A stretch of 64,000 bases of DNA from JAXHMB01 sp034521755. GTDB lineage: Bacteria; Bacteroidota; Rhodothermia; Balneolales; Balneolaceae. Shown one piece after another: positions 19,018 through 27,021 of the stretch. Below the pieces are notes generated by a model. That model was not told the origin of the DNA and did no database searches. It saw only the letters and a program-made list of their open reading frames with translations. A program made the position numbers and the translations under genes. The stretch covers positions 817,183 to 881,182 of the forward strand of contig JAXHMB010000003.1 of NCBI GenBank assembly GCA_034521755.1. The letters are read 5' to 3'. Each line of letters starts with the position of its first letter. Position 1 is the stretch's first letter.

Positions 19018-19036
19018 AATATTTAAAACCTATCAG

Positions 19037-19109
19037 CACGGGTGGAAGGACTTGAACCCACAACCTACGGTTTTGGAGACCGTTGCTCTGCCAATTGAGC
19101 TACACCCGT
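19037..19109 (-). tRNA. tRNA-Trp (anticodon CCA)
   Basis: A 73-nt cloverleaf. The acceptor is ACGGGTG/CACCCGT with discriminator G. The anticodon arm is ACGGT-CTCCAAA-ACCGT, giving anticodon CCA, and the T arm contains GGTTCAAGTCC. The 3' CCA is not encoded. It lies between tuf and secE, the common position for tRNA-Trp in many bacteria. Confidence 0.96.
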
Positions 19110-19120
19110 AAATACGCCAA

Positions 19121-19149
19121 GAGAACAGACCCCTTTGAGATCTATTCTC
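19121..19149 (-). promoter_or_regulatory. Hairpin in the tuf-tRNA-Trp spacer, possible processing site
   Basis: In the transcript GAGAATAGA pairs with TCTGTTCTC (9 bp with one G-U) around an 11-nt loop. It is located between the tuf stop and the 5' end of tRNA-Trp. There is no U-tract, so processing or mRNA 3'-end stabilisation is more likely than termination. Function is inference. Confidence 0.4.
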
Positions 19150-19204
19150 CCAACGAATTACCCAGCATAAGAAACTCAAAAGCTTCTTAGCTTAAGCTCA
19201 CTTA

Positions 19205-20392
19205 TTATTCAATAATTTTAGTTACTACTCCGGCACCAACGGTTCGGCCACCCTCACGGATCGCAAACCGAAGACCTTCTTCCATGGCTACCGGTTGAAT
19301 CAAGGTCACATTCATCGTCACATTGTCGCCCGGCATCACCATCTCTACCCCTTCCGGCAGCTCACAAGAGCCGGTCACATCCGTGGTCCGGAAATAAAAC
19401 TGCGGGCGGTAGCCCTTAAAAAACGGGGTATGTCGGCCGCCTTCGTCTTTGCTCAGCACATATACCTCGCATTCAAATACTTTGTGCGGGGTAATCGAGC
19501 CCGGCTTACACAGCACCATCCCGCGCTGGAGGTCTTCCTTGTCAATCCCGCGCAGCAGGATCCCGGCATTGTCGCCTGCCTGGCCCTCGTCCAGCATCCG
19601 GCGGAACATCTCAATACCGGTTACCACCGAGGTCATCGGATCTTCAATGATGCCTACAATTTCAATTTCATCGTTCAGCTTTACCACCCCGCGCTCGATA
19701 CGTCCGGTGGCTACCGTCCCACGACCGGTAATCGAGAAGACATCCTCTACCGGCATCAGGAAGGGCTTGTCCACGTCCCGCTCGGGAGTAGGAATGGTCT
19801 CATCCACGGCGTCCATCAGATCCAGGATCGCCTGCTCGTGTCCCTCTTCCCCGTTGAGGGCGCCCAGGGCACTGCCCTGGATGACCGGGATGTCGTCCCC
19901 GTCAAACTCATAGGAGGAAAGCAGCTCGCGAACTTCCAGCTCGACCAGCTCAATCAGCTCTTCATCGTCCACCAGGTCGGTCTTGTTCATAAAGACTACA
20001 ATCTGGGGCACCCCTACCTGGCGGGCCAACAGAATATGCTCGCGGGTCTGCGGCATCGGACCGTCGGTGGCCGCTACCACCAGAATCGCCCCGTCCATCT
20101 GGGCCGCTCCGGTTACCATGTTCTTTACGTAGTCGGCATGGCCCGGGCAGTCTACGTGCGCATAGTGACGCTCCTCAGTCTCATACTCCACATGGGCGGT
20201 GGCAATGGTTATCCCACGCTCACGCTCCTCGGGAGCATTGTCTATGTCGGTAAACTGCTTGGCTACCCCGCCATAGTGCTTGGCCATCACTGTCGTGATC
20301 GCCGCCGTCAGGGTCGTCTTGCCGTGGTCCACGTGACCGATCGTTCCTATGTTTACATGTGGCTTGTTTCGCTGAAATGTCTCTTTTGCCAT
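19205..20392 (-). CDS. tuf: Translation elongation factor Tu
   Basis: 395 residues, full length. GTPase motifs are G1 GHVDHGKT (residues 19-26), G3 DCPGHADYV, and G4 NKTD. Domains 2 and 3 follow (FSITGRGTVATGRIERG, GDNVTMNVTLI). It delivers aminoacyl-tRNA to the ribosome. The gene is visibly more GC-rich than its neighbours, with many GCC, CTG, ACC and GGC codons, which fits strong codon selection in a very highly expressed gene. It is preceded by tRNA-Thr(GGT) 60 nt upstream and followed by tRNA-Trp, so it is probably part of a mixed tRNA-mRNA transcript. Confidence 0.98.
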   Translation of the reverse strand: MAKETFQRNKPHVNIGTIGHVDHGKTTLTAAITTVMAKHYGGVAKQFTDIDNAPEERERGITIATAHVEYETEERHYAHVDCPGHADYVKNMVTGAAQMDGAILVVAATDGPMPQTREHILLARQVGVPQIVVFMNKTDLVDDEELIELVELEVRELLSSYEFDGDDIPVIQGSALGALNGEEGHEQAILDLMDAVDETIPTPERDVDKPFLMPVEDVFSITGRGTVATGRIERGVVKLNDEIEIVGIIEDPMTSVVTGIEMFRRMLDEGQAGDNAGILLRGIDKEDLQRGMVLCKPGSITPHKVFECEVYVLSKDEGGRHTPFFKGYRPQFYFRTTDVTGSCELPEGVEMVMPGDNVTMNVTLIQPVAMEEGLRFAIREGGRTVGAGVVTKIIE

Positions 20393-20452
20393 GAGAAAAT
20401 AATTTTCAATTATTGTTTAAAAACACATCACTATTATTCGCAACACTTCGTG

Positions 20453-20524
<72 letters not shown>

Positions 20525-20551
20525 TTATGGTGCGATTCCCAAAAAGGGCCG

Positions 20552-20624
20552 AGCGGGCGACCAGAGTCGAACTGGCAACATTCACCTTGGAAGGGTGACA
20601 CTCTACCAATTGAGTTACGCCCGC
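20552..20624 (-). tRNA. tRNA-Gly (anticodon TCC)
   Basis: A 73-nt cloverleaf with acceptor GCGGGCG/CGCCCGC and discriminator T. The anticodon arm is TCACC-CTTCCAA-GGTGA, giving TCC. No encoded CCA. It lies 27 nt upstream of tRNA-Thr(GGT). Confidence 0.96.
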
Positions 20625-20627
20625 TTA

Positions 20628-20702
20628 TTTAAATTTCAAATAACATTGATCAAACCATCAGAAAGCTTACTGCAATTTGAAATCTGCAATTTGAAATTTA
20701 AA
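20628..20702. repeat. 14-bp inverted repeat with internal direct repeats in the tRNA-Gly/tRNA-Tyr spacer
   Basis: TTTAAATTTCAAAT (20628-20641) and ATTTGAAATTTAAA (20689-20702) are perfect inverted repeats. The right part also holds two direct copies of TGCAATTTGAAAT (20671-20683, 20685-20697). A further AAATTTCAAAT lies at 20801-20811 in the next tRNA spacer. The transcript could fold into a long AU-rich hairpin between the two tRNAs. Confidence 0.75.
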
Positions 20703-20707
20703 CAGTG

Positions 20708-20790
20708 TGGGGGGAGAAGGATTCGAACCTACGAAGGCTTACGCCAACAGATTTACAGTCTGCCCCAGTTGGCCACTTTGGTATCCCCCC
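20708..20790 (-). tRNA. tRNA-Tyr (anticodon GTA)
   Basis: An 83-nt class II tRNA with acceptor GGGGGGA/TCCCCCC and discriminator A. The anticodon arm is GCAGA-CTGTAAA-TCTGT, giving GTA, with a long variable arm as expected for bacterial tRNA-Tyr. No encoded CCA. Confidence 0.96.
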
Positions 20791-20845
20791 GGCTTTATCA
20801 AAATTTCAAATCAGCTTCTTCTATTTATTTTCCAATATGCCTAAG

Positions 20846-20917
20846 AGCCAGCGGCCGGATTCGAACCGACGACCGGCTGTTTACAAGACAGCTGCTCTAC
20901 CCCTGAGCTACGCTGGC
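20846..20917 (-). tRNA. tRNA-Thr (anticodon TGT)
   Basis: A 72-nt cloverleaf with acceptor GCCAGCG/CGCTGGC and discriminator T. The anticodon arm is GCTGT-CTTGTAA-ACAGC, giving TGT. It is the first gene of the tRNA-tuf cluster, about 80 nt downstream of a strong promoter. Confidence 0.96.
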
Positions 20918-20997
20918 TTATCGAAAAACAAACTCTAACACGTACCAATCTTTAGCGTATTGTAAAGATGGATTGCCAGACTAAAGCTGAAAGACTG

Positions 20998-21028
20998 GAA
21001 AGCTAAGCATACCTTTAATTTTTGTCAA
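20998..21028 (-). promoter_or_regulatory. Promoter of the tRNA-Thr-Tyr-Gly-Thr-tuf cluster
   Basis: On the minus strand TTGACA (21023-21028) is followed after 17 nt by TAGCTTTC (20998-21005). This satisfies the -35 TTGACA consensus and is one base off the Bacteroidetes TAnnTTTG -7 box, with TTG-to-TA spacing of 20. The predicted start is around 20990, giving a leader of about 70 nt before the first tRNA. Confidence 0.6.
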
Positions 21029-21053
21029 CATTCAAATGACAGAAAAAATAGAT

Positions 21054-21710
21054 TTATTTTGAGACATCGGAATCTTGCTTATTCTCCTTTTTCTTTTGAT
21101 AATAGCTCATAACAAGCTTTCCAATCACGAATATGGCAATAACAATTAAAATCAATCTCCCATAGATAGAAAGATACTCACCTATGATCTGCCAATTCTC
21201 GTGCACGATCCAGCCAAAACCAAGCAAAATTCCGTTCCACAAAATTGAGCTTATCGCAGAACAAAAAATGGTCGTCGACACCCGAGTATGACTAATGCCC
21301 GCGGTAAGTGAAATCACTGAACGAGTGCCTGCCAAAAAACGGTTGGCAAGGATTACTCCCTGTCCCCATTGCCCCATCCAATCTCGAACCTTGTTCATAT
21401 ATTTAAGTGGAATAAAACGCATCAACCAAAATTTTTCTTTTTGTTCTTCAATACTGGTTCCCCAATGGCTGCCAAGCCAGTACATTGTCATAAATCCAAA
21501 CACAGAAGCAATGGTTGTTATAAGAAAAACAGGCATCAAATCTATAATAGATTCTGCAGCAAGATAGCCTCCAAATGCAACTAAAACATCACCCGGGATA
21601 GGCGGGATAATGTTTTCGAAATAGGCAATAAAAAGAAAAACAAGATAAATACTGAGCGGAGGCAGAGTCTGCATCCATTGAACGATATCTTGGGTAATCT
21701 GCTCTAGCAT
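21054..21710 (-). CDS. DedA family (VTT/SNARE-associated) membrane protein
   Basis: 218 residues with several TM segments. The DedA signature is visible as YFENIIPPIPGDVLVAFGGYLA near the N-terminus and the F-x-x-R-x-x-PG-x-R-like region FLAGTRSVISLTAGISHT. DedA proteins are proton-coupled inner-membrane proteins implicated in lipid carrier flipping and envelope homeostasis. The C-terminus is a basic/charged tail. It follows ispF in the same direction with an 11-nt gap, so it is probably co-transcribed. Specific substrate unknown. Confidence 0.88.
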   Translation of the reverse strand: MLEQITQDIVQWMQTLPPLSIYLVFLFIAYFENIIPPIPGDVLVAFGGYLAAESIIDLMPVFLITTIASVFGFMTMYWLGSHWGTSIEEQKEKFWLMRFIPLKYMNKVRDWMGQWGQGVILANRFLAGTRSVISLTAGISHTRVSTTIFCSAISSILWNGILLGFGWIVHENWQIIGEYLSIYGRLILIVIAIFVIGKLVMSYYQKKKENKQDSDVSK

Positions 21711-21721
21711 ATCATCAATTA

Positions 21722-22204
21722 CTATTTTCCAATAAGTGCTACAGCCTGTGCTGAAATTCCTTTTTCCTTGCCTTCAAAACCTAATTCTTCTGAGGTAGTA
21801 GCTTTCACATTTACCATCTTAATATCTATGCCCGCGTCTTCTGCAATGTTAGCTCGCATGTTCTGGATATATGAGGCAAGCTTGGGCTGTTGAGCTATAA
21901 CCGTTGAATCAATGTTGATAATATGATATCCCTTTTTAGCAATGAGCTTCATTACTTCACGAAAAAGTACTCTGCTATCAACATTTTTATACTCCGGATC
22001 AGTATCAGGAAAGTGCTTGCCAATATCTCCCAAAGCCAAAGCCCCTAGTAAAGCATCACAAATAGCGTGTAATAATACATCGGCATCAGAATGGCCAGCC
22101 AGTCCCAAACGATGTGGTATTTCTACACCGCCAAGGATGAGCTTTCGTCCTTCAACAAGTCGATGTACGTCGTATCCGATACCTATGCGAATATTTGAGC
22201 TCAT
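21722..22204 (-). CDS. ispF: 2-C-methyl-D-erythritol 2,4-cyclodiphosphate synthase
   Basis: 160 residues from the preferred ATG at 22202-22204, one nt after the ispD stop. A longer frame from 22234 would overlap ispD by 29 nt and add ten residues not expected in IspF. Motifs are IGYDVHRL, with the metal ligands Asp and His, then GHSDADVLLHAICDALLGA and HFPDTDP. It catalyses the cyclisation step of the MEP isoprenoid pathway and is adjacent to ispD, the step two before it. Confidence 0.95.
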   Translation of the reverse strand: MSSNIRIGIGYDVHRLVEGRKLILGGVEIPHRLGLAGHSDADVLLHAICDALLGALALGDIGKHFPDTDPEYKNVDSRVLFREVMKLIAKKGYHIINIDSTVIAQQPKLASYIQNMRANIAEDAGIDIKMVNVKATTSEELGFEGKEKGISAQAVALIGK

Positions 22205-22205
22205 A

Positions 22206-22892
22206 TCAGTTTTCTTCGAATAATTGCCTGGCAAGTTTCAAATCCAGCGGGTAGGTAATTTTAAAATTCATACGATCTCCTTCTACCATCTTTACCGGAT
22301 AACCAAGTCGCTCTACCAGCGAGGCATCATCGGTCCCAACAAAGTTGTCCTTCCGCGCCGCTTCGTATGCTTCAACAAGTATAGACGATTTAAAAGTTTG
22401 TGGTGTCTGAGCCTGCCACAAATTGCTTCGGGATGGTGTTTCCTCTATGAGATCATTTTCGGAGGTCCGCTTGATTGTATCCTTTGCCTTAACTCCCAAT
22501 ACAGAAGCACCCATTTCTGAAGCGGTATTGCAACATTGTTCTATGTGCTCTTCCTTAACAAATGGCCTGACAGCATCATGGACAATCACATATTCACAAT
22601 TACCAATATGCTGTAAGGCATTATAAATTGAGTGCTGACGTTCGCTCCCCCCTTCTATTACTTTAAGGGTTTTTCCTTGCGGGATATCATCTGAAATCAA
22701 TTCCTCAACTTTTTCAAGGTATCCTGAGGATGTAGCAACAATAATTTTTGAGAGCCTCTCAAGTATAAAAAATTTGCTGAGTGTATGCTCCAAGATAGTC
22801 TTACCGGCAATTTCAATAAACGGCTTGGGAGTCTCTGTATTTAAGCGACTCCCGGATCCTGCTGCCGGAATGATTAAAGCAAACTTGTCCAA
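22206..22892 (-). CDS. ispD: 2-C-methyl-D-erythritol 4-phosphate cytidylyltransferase
   Basis: 228 residues. The N-terminal nucleotide-binding motif is IIPAAGSGSRL, followed by TPKPFIEIAGKTILEHTL, and later VIVHDAVRPFV. It transfers CMP from CTP to MEP in the MEP pathway. The frame appears to start with TTG (22890-22892), 3 nt after the queA stop, with no strong ribosome binding site; translational coupling to queA is likely. No in-frame ATG fits the conserved N-terminus. Confidence 0.95.
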   Translation of the reverse strand: MDKFALIIPAAGSGSRLNTETPKPFIEIAGKTILEHTLSKFFILERLSKIIVATSSGYLEKVEELISDDIPQGKTLKVIEGGSERQHSIYNALQHIGNCEYVIVHDAVRPFVKEEHIEQCCNTASEMGASVLGVKAKDTIKRTSENDLIEETPSRSNLWQAQTPQTFKSSILVEAYEAARKDNFVGTDDASLVERLGYPVKMVEGDRMNFKITYPLDLKLARQLFEEN

Positions 22893-22895
22893 ATC

Positions 22896-23942
22896 TTAAA
22901 GCATTAGCATTGCATCTCCAAAGGAAAAGAAGCGGTAATCATTTTCTTTTGCTTCTTCATAAGCTTCCATCAAAAAGTCATATCCCGCATAAGCAGCAGC
23001 TAACATCAACAGAGTTGACTCGGGACGATGGAAATTGGTAATAACCCCTTCAGTGATTTTAAAATCATAGGGGGGATAAATAAACTTATCTGTCCAACCG
23101 GTCCCCTGCTTGGAAATCCCGCTTGCTGTTACACTGGTCTCAATAGTTCGGACAGCCGTAGTGCCACAGGCTACTACCTTATTTTCTTTACTCTTAAGAG
23201 CCTTATTAATTTTATCAGATGTTTCCTGTGAAATATAGTAGTTCTCAGAATCCATGCGATGCTTGGTAAGATCTTCGACCTCAACCGGACGGAATGTTCC
23301 CCATCCGATATGAAGAGTAATTGGCAGAACTTCTACTCCCTTTTTCTCGATTTTCTCAACCAACTCTGGCGTAAAGTGCATCCCTGCAGTGGGTGCAGCA
23401 ACAGCTCCCCGTTCTTTAGCAAAAATTGTTTGGTACCGTTCCTTATCTTCCGGAGTTGGGTCTCGGTCGATATATGGTGGTAGCGGCATTTCACCAATTT
23501 CATCCAGGCGTTCATAAAGCTCATCACCTGTTCCATCAAAAAGAAATCGAATAGTTCGGCCCCGTGAAGTTGTATTATCAATCACTTCAGCCATTAAATC
23601 TTCACCAAAGTACAGCTTATTGCCAATCCTTATTTTTCGGGCCGGTTCAACAAGTACATCCCACAACATATTTTCAGGAACCAACTCACGCAGTAAAAAC
23701 ACTTCAATATCAGCATCTGTTTTTTCTTTCTTCCCTTTGAGGCGCGCCGGAAATACCTTGGTATTATTGTATACAAGAACATCCCCCTCATTAAAATATT
23801 TGTGGATATCAGAAAAGGTTTCGTGCTTTATAGTTTCTTCTTCTGTATCCAATACCATTAACTTAGCAGAATCTCTCGGCTCTACCGGTTCTTCAGGTAC
23901 GTTGTAATCATCTGTTTCAAACTTAAAATCAGTTAGTTTCAT
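22896..23942 (-). CDS. queA: S-adenosylmethionine:tRNA ribosyltransferase-isomerase
   Basis: 348 residues, typical length. Conserved motifs include DYNVPEEPVEPRDSAKLMVL near the N-terminus, DVLVYNNTKVFPARLKG, GAVAAPTAGMHFT, and ITNFHRPESTLLMLAAAYAG near the C-terminus. It makes epoxyqueuosine from preQ1 at the wobble position of tRNAs. It is the first gene of a leftward queA-ispD-ispF-dedA run. Confidence 0.96.
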   Translation of the reverse strand: MKLTDFKFETDDYNVPEEPVEPRDSAKLMVLDTEEETIKHETFSDIHKYFNEGDVLVYNNTKVFPARLKGKKEKTDADIEVFLLRELVPENMLWDVLVEPARKIRIGNKLYFGEDLMAEVIDNTTSRGRTIRFLFDGTGDELYERLDEIGEMPLPPYIDRDPTPEDKERYQTIFAKERGAVAAPTAGMHFTPELVEKIEKKGVEVLPITLHIGWGTFRPVEVEDLTKHRMDSENYYISQETSDKINKALKSKENKVVACGTTAVRTIETSVTASGISKQGTGWTDKFIYPPYDFKITEGVITNFHRPESTLLMLAAAYAGYDFLMEAYEEAKENDYRFFSFGDAMLML

Positions 23943-24112
23943 TATCGAAGTGGAGGACTTGTGTTTTAAATTAGACTAATTCGTAAGGATTCAAAGCTTG
24001 TAAATATACTCTATTTTATACCGCAGGACAAGTTCCAAAATTGCAAACTTCTTCCTGTTAATTTTAAACCTCTTGGTAAATCTTAAAATTATTTTGTTTG
24101 CTTTACCTTAGG

Positions 24113-24128
24113 CTACCACTTTAGTATA
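24113..24128. promoter_or_regulatory. 16-nt motif shared with the type III PKS upstream region, copy 1
   Basis: CTACCACTTTAGTATA lies about 60 nt before the start of the exported protein at 24190. A copy with one difference is at 32397-32412. Here TTGCTT (24098-24103) sits 18 nt before TAGTAT, giving a sigma-70-like arrangement. Function is inference. Confidence 0.35.
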
Positions 24129-24189
24129 CTTTATTAATACAAATTGCGTTATATTATGCTATGATCTTAAGCGTTTAACTAATGTGAGT

Positions 24190-24690
24190 ATGAAAAAATT
24201 AAGCAAAATATCTGGTTTCTTTCTTGTTCTATTCTTATTGAGTGCGAGCATTAGCTATGGACAGTTTCGCGATCAGGAAACTAAAAACTCTGATTTTACC
24301 GGCAATGTTATCAAGCAAAATCCAGCTGAGGGTGCAAATTTCAGCAACCTTTTTAACATGCAGATGAGTCACTCATATAGTATGACATTTGCAAGCTTTG
24401 GCGGACAATATCAAAGCTTGAATGCCTATACCAATACCATGAATTTTTTCTTCACGGACAAGCTTACCGGTGAGGTAGCTTTTTCATTGCTGCATTCGCC
24501 TTTCGGCAACAGTGTTATGAACAACCAGGGAACACTGGGAACAGAATTTATTTTGCGCAATGCTGAATTGAATTATCAGTTCGGTGACAAAAGTAATATA
24601 AGTATTCACTTTAGCCAAGTCCCTTCTTATGGATTTGGCCCCGGCTACTACTCTCCTTTTTACAGAAACTCCTACTTTGATCAATATTGA
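24190..24690 (+). CDS. Exported protein of unknown function
   Basis: 166 residues from the ATG at 24190; a GTG two codons upstream (24184) is also possible. The N-terminus is a clear Sec signal peptide (KKLSKISGFFLVLFLLSASISYG, cleavage likely near SYG-QF). The mature part is rich in aromatic residues and alternating beta-like stretches such as MNFFFTDKLTGEVAFSLLH and LNYQFGDKSNISIHF, suggesting a periplasmic or outer-membrane-associated beta-structure. I do not recognise a family. It is first of a rightward group with the LytR_C protein and rsfS. Confidence 0.75.
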   Translation: MKKLSKISGFFLVLFLLSASISYGQFRDQETKNSDFTGNVIKQNPAEGANFSNLFNMQMSHSYSMTFASFGGQYQSLNAYTNTMNFFFTDKLTGEVAFSLLHSPFGNSVMNNQGTLGTEFILRNAELNYQFGDKSNISIHFSQVPSYGFGPGYYSPFYRNSYFDQY

Positions 24691-24706
24691 TTGAGCTTGT
24701 CTATTA

Positions 24707-25159
24707 ATGACTGCAAATAAGAAGGAATCAAATAACCAGGCGCTTAACGCAGTAATTGGTTTTCTAAGTCTACTGCTGCTATTGCTGGTCTTTGGGCTTT
24801 TTACACGTATTGTATACCCACGAATTCAAACCCAGAGGGCTGAGGAAAAACCGGAACTTATTGGCGAAATCATTCAGCTTGAAGTGCTTAACGGTTGCGG
24901 AGTATCAGGACTTGCCAATGAATTTACCTCTGCTCTTAGGAAGAATGGCTTCGATGTTGTACAAACGGGCAACTTCGACAACTTTGACATGCAGGAAACG
25001 GTTGTGATTTCAAGAACATTTAATACAGAAAACGCCCGACGTATTGCCAATGCTTTGGGTATCAAAGAAAAAAATATTTTAATAGAAGCTTCAGAAGACT
25101 TTTACCTAGATGCGACAGTAGTTATTGGCTCTGATTATAAATCACTAAAACTAAATTAA
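24707..25159 (+). CDS. LytR C-terminal domain protein, membrane anchored
   Basis: 150 residues. One TM segment is near the N-terminus (about residues 12-33, VIGFLSLLLLLLVFGLFTRIV). The C-terminal half is a LytR_C domain (IQLEVLNGCGVSGLANEFTSAL...VVIGSDYKSL). The domain is exposed to the periplasm. It lacks the LytR-CpsA-Psr catalytic domain, so a phosphotransferase role is not supported. It lies 16 nt after the preceding gene and 10 nt before rsfS. LytR_C-rsfS adjacency is a plausible conserved pair, but no shared function can be read. Confidence 0.85.
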   Translation: MTANKKESNNQALNAVIGFLSLLLLLLVFGLFTRIVYPRIQTQRAEEKPELIGEIIQLEVLNGCGVSGLANEFTSALRKNGFDVVQTGNFDNFDMQETVVISRTFNTENARRIANALGIKEKNILIEASEDFYLDATVVIGSDYKSLKLN

Positions 25160-25169
25160 TTTTTACTAT

Positions 25170-25583
25170 ATGCCCCAAAAAGCTCAAAAGGAAGACCAAC
25201 AATTCAAGACTGTAAATGACAGGAAAACAGCCGACTCAGAAAAACTGATTGAAGCAATTACAGAAGGACTGCTTGACAAGAAAGCTGAAGACATTACCAT
25301 TTTGGATATTCATGAGCTAACAACTCTTGCAGACAAATTTGTGATTTGCCATGCTGCCACAGATGTACAGATAAAGGCCATTGCCGACAGCGTAGTTAAG
25401 CAAACCTCAGAACAGTTGGGAGAAAAGCCTTGGAAAGAAGAAGGACGAGATACACGCCGCTGGGTAATTTTGGATTATGTAAATGTTGTAGTACATATTT
25501 TTAAGAGGGAACTTCGTGAATATTATGCACTAGAAAAGATGTGGAATGACGCAGAAATTATAAGAGTCAAAGACGAAAAATAA
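25170..25583 (+). CDS. rsfS: Ribosome silencing factor RsfS
   Basis: 137 residues, slightly long because of a polar N-terminal extension of about 25 residues. The RsfS (DUF143) domain has LDIHELTTLADKFVICHAATDVQ, WVILDYVNVVVHIF and REYYALEKMWNDAE. It binds L14 on the 50S subunit and blocks subunit joining under starvation. It ends 2 nt before a lipoprotein gene. Confidence 0.95.
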   Translation: MPQKAQKEDQQFKTVNDRKTADSEKLIEAITEGLLDKKAEDITILDIHELTTLADKFVICHAATDVQIKAIADSVVKQTSEQLGEKPWKEEGRDTRRWVILDYVNVVVHIFKRELREYYALEKMWNDAEIIRVKDEK

Positions 25584-25585
25584 TT

Positions 25586-26002
25586 ATGAGATTGCCTGCT
25601 TTACTGCTGGTGCTATCAGTTTTTGTAACCAGTTGCATATCTTCAGAAAAGAACACCGATAATATGCCATCTTATCAAAACCTTGTTGAAGTAGTCCCGC
25701 CCGACAGTAACCAAAAAGAATCCAAAGTTTATATTGACTCTGTAGAGATTGTGAGTCATAAAAATGCTAAAGCATTTCTGATTCAGGGAAGCTTTCCTGA
25801 TGGATGTACCAAACTTAAATCTGCCAGCCATAACATGAGTGAGGGAACCTTTTTTATTAGTCTTAAAGCATGGCGCAATCCCGACAGCATGTGTACCCAG
25901 GCATTAACTCCCTTCTCTTTTATTTATGATAAAGTAGCCCAAGAAAATATTTCAGGTCTTTCCTCTGTCGATGTCAACGGCAAGAGCTATTCAGTTCAAT
26001 AA
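25586..26002 (+). CDS. Putative lipoprotein of unknown function
   Basis: 138 residues. A lipoprotein signal peptide ends in VTSC with Cys17 as the lipidation site. The mature part contains two further cysteines (GSFPDGCTKL and DSMCTQAL), which could form a disulphide in the periplasm, around a predicted beta-rich fold. No family recognised. It lies 2 nt after rsfS and 1 nt before the following dehydrogenase. Confidence 0.75.
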   Translation: MRLPALLLVLSVFVTSCISSEKNTDNMPSYQNLVEVVPPDSNQKESKVYIDSVEIVSHKNAKAFLIQGSFPDGCTKLKSASHNMSEGTFFISLKAWRNPDSMCTQALTPFSFIYDKVAQENISGLSSVDVNGKSYSVQ

Positions 26003-26003
26003 T

Positions 26004-26978
26004 ATGCCTTTACGCATACTCATTACCGAGCCTATAGTCCGTTCAGTTATTGAAAAGCTGCAAAAACGCTACCAGGTTGATGTAGGGAATCGTGGCGATT
26101 TTAATACGGAAGAACAGCTGGCTGAAGTCATCGCTGATTATGACGCCCTCTTGCCAATGCTGTCTAATCCTATTACTTCTAAGGTTATTGAAGCAGCTGA
26201 TAAACTCAAAGTTATTGCCAACCATGCAGTAGGCTATAATAATATTGATCTGGAAGCTGCAAAATCGGCAGGTATAAAAATAGCAAATACACCCGATGTA
26301 CTTACTGAAAGTAGTGCTGATTTTACCATAGCTCTTCTACTCAATACGGCCAGAAAAATTTGTGAATCACAGCAATACTTGCGAAGCGGCAAGTTTAAGG
26401 GGTGGGAGCCACTGGGCTTTCTGGGGATGGAACTAAACGGCAGAAACCTTGGGATATTGGGGATGGGCCGAATTGGCACTGCTGTTGCGCGTCGCGCTAA
26501 AGCTTTTGGGCTTAACATTTTATATCACAACAGGTCTAGAGTTAAACAAGATGTAGAGGAGGAACTACAAGCTGAATATATTTCATCTGTTAATGAACTT
26601 GCAAAGAGATCAGATATCTTAAGCCTAAACTGTCCACTCACTGAAGAAACACATCATATCATCGATTCAGAAATTTTAGACCTAATGCCAGACCATGCGT
26701 TACTTATCAATACAGCAAGGGGGCCTGTGATTGATGAGGAGGCCCTGGCAGAAGCCTTGCATACCAGAAAGATTGCGGGTGCCGGCCTGGATGTCTTTGA
26801 AAATGAACCGGAAGTTCATCCCCGGTTGCTTTCTGCTCCTAACTGTGTTATTACTCCACATATTGCAAGTGCGACTACACAAACCCGTAAAGCCATAGGC
26901 ATGCTGGCAGCTAATGCAATTATTGGAGTGCTTGAAGGTAAGCCGGATGCATCTATTCCAAACTTGATTCAGCTTTAA
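26004..26978 (+). CDS. D-isomer-specific 2-hydroxyacid dehydrogenase (glyoxylate/hydroxypyruvate reductase-like)
   Basis: 324 residues from the ATG at 26004. A longer frame from 25971 would overlap the lipoprotein gene by 32 nt and is not preferred. The Rossmann motif is LGILGMGRIGTAVARRAKAFG. Catalytic positions are the Arg in NTARGPVIDEEAL, the Glu in FENEPEVHP and the His in ITPHIASAT. It interconverts 2-hydroxy and 2-oxo acids with NAD(P)H. Closest by motif to glycerate/glyoxylate dehydrogenases; the exact substrate is inference. Confidence 0.9.
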   Translation: MPLRILITEPIVRSVIEKLQKRYQVDVGNRGDFNTEEQLAEVIADYDALLPMLSNPITSKVIEAADKLKVIANHAVGYNNIDLEAAKSAGIKIANTPDVLTESSADFTIALLLNTARKICESQQYLRSGKFKGWEPLGFLGMELNGRNLGILGMGRIGTAVARRAKAFGLNILYHNRSRVKQDVEEELQAEYISSVNELAKRSDILSLNCPLTEETHHIIDSEILDLMPDHALLINTARGPVIDEEALAEALHTRKIAGAGLDVFENEPEVHPRLLSAPNCVITPHIASATTQTRKAIGMLAANAIIGVLEGKPDASIPNLIQL

Positions 26979-27021
26979 TTTCGAATCATATTACAACCAC
27001 TTCCAATTATCCGGCTGTTTC

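Noticed and set aside
22205..22234. Longer ispF start at 22234
   Set aside because: It would overlap ispD by 29 nt and add ten residues before the conserved IspF N-terminus. The ATG at 22204, one base after the ispD stop, is the better start.
25971..26003. Upstream start for the 2-hydroxyacid dehydrogenase
   Set aside because: It overlaps the lipoprotein gene and precedes an ATG at 26004 that fits the family's N-terminus.
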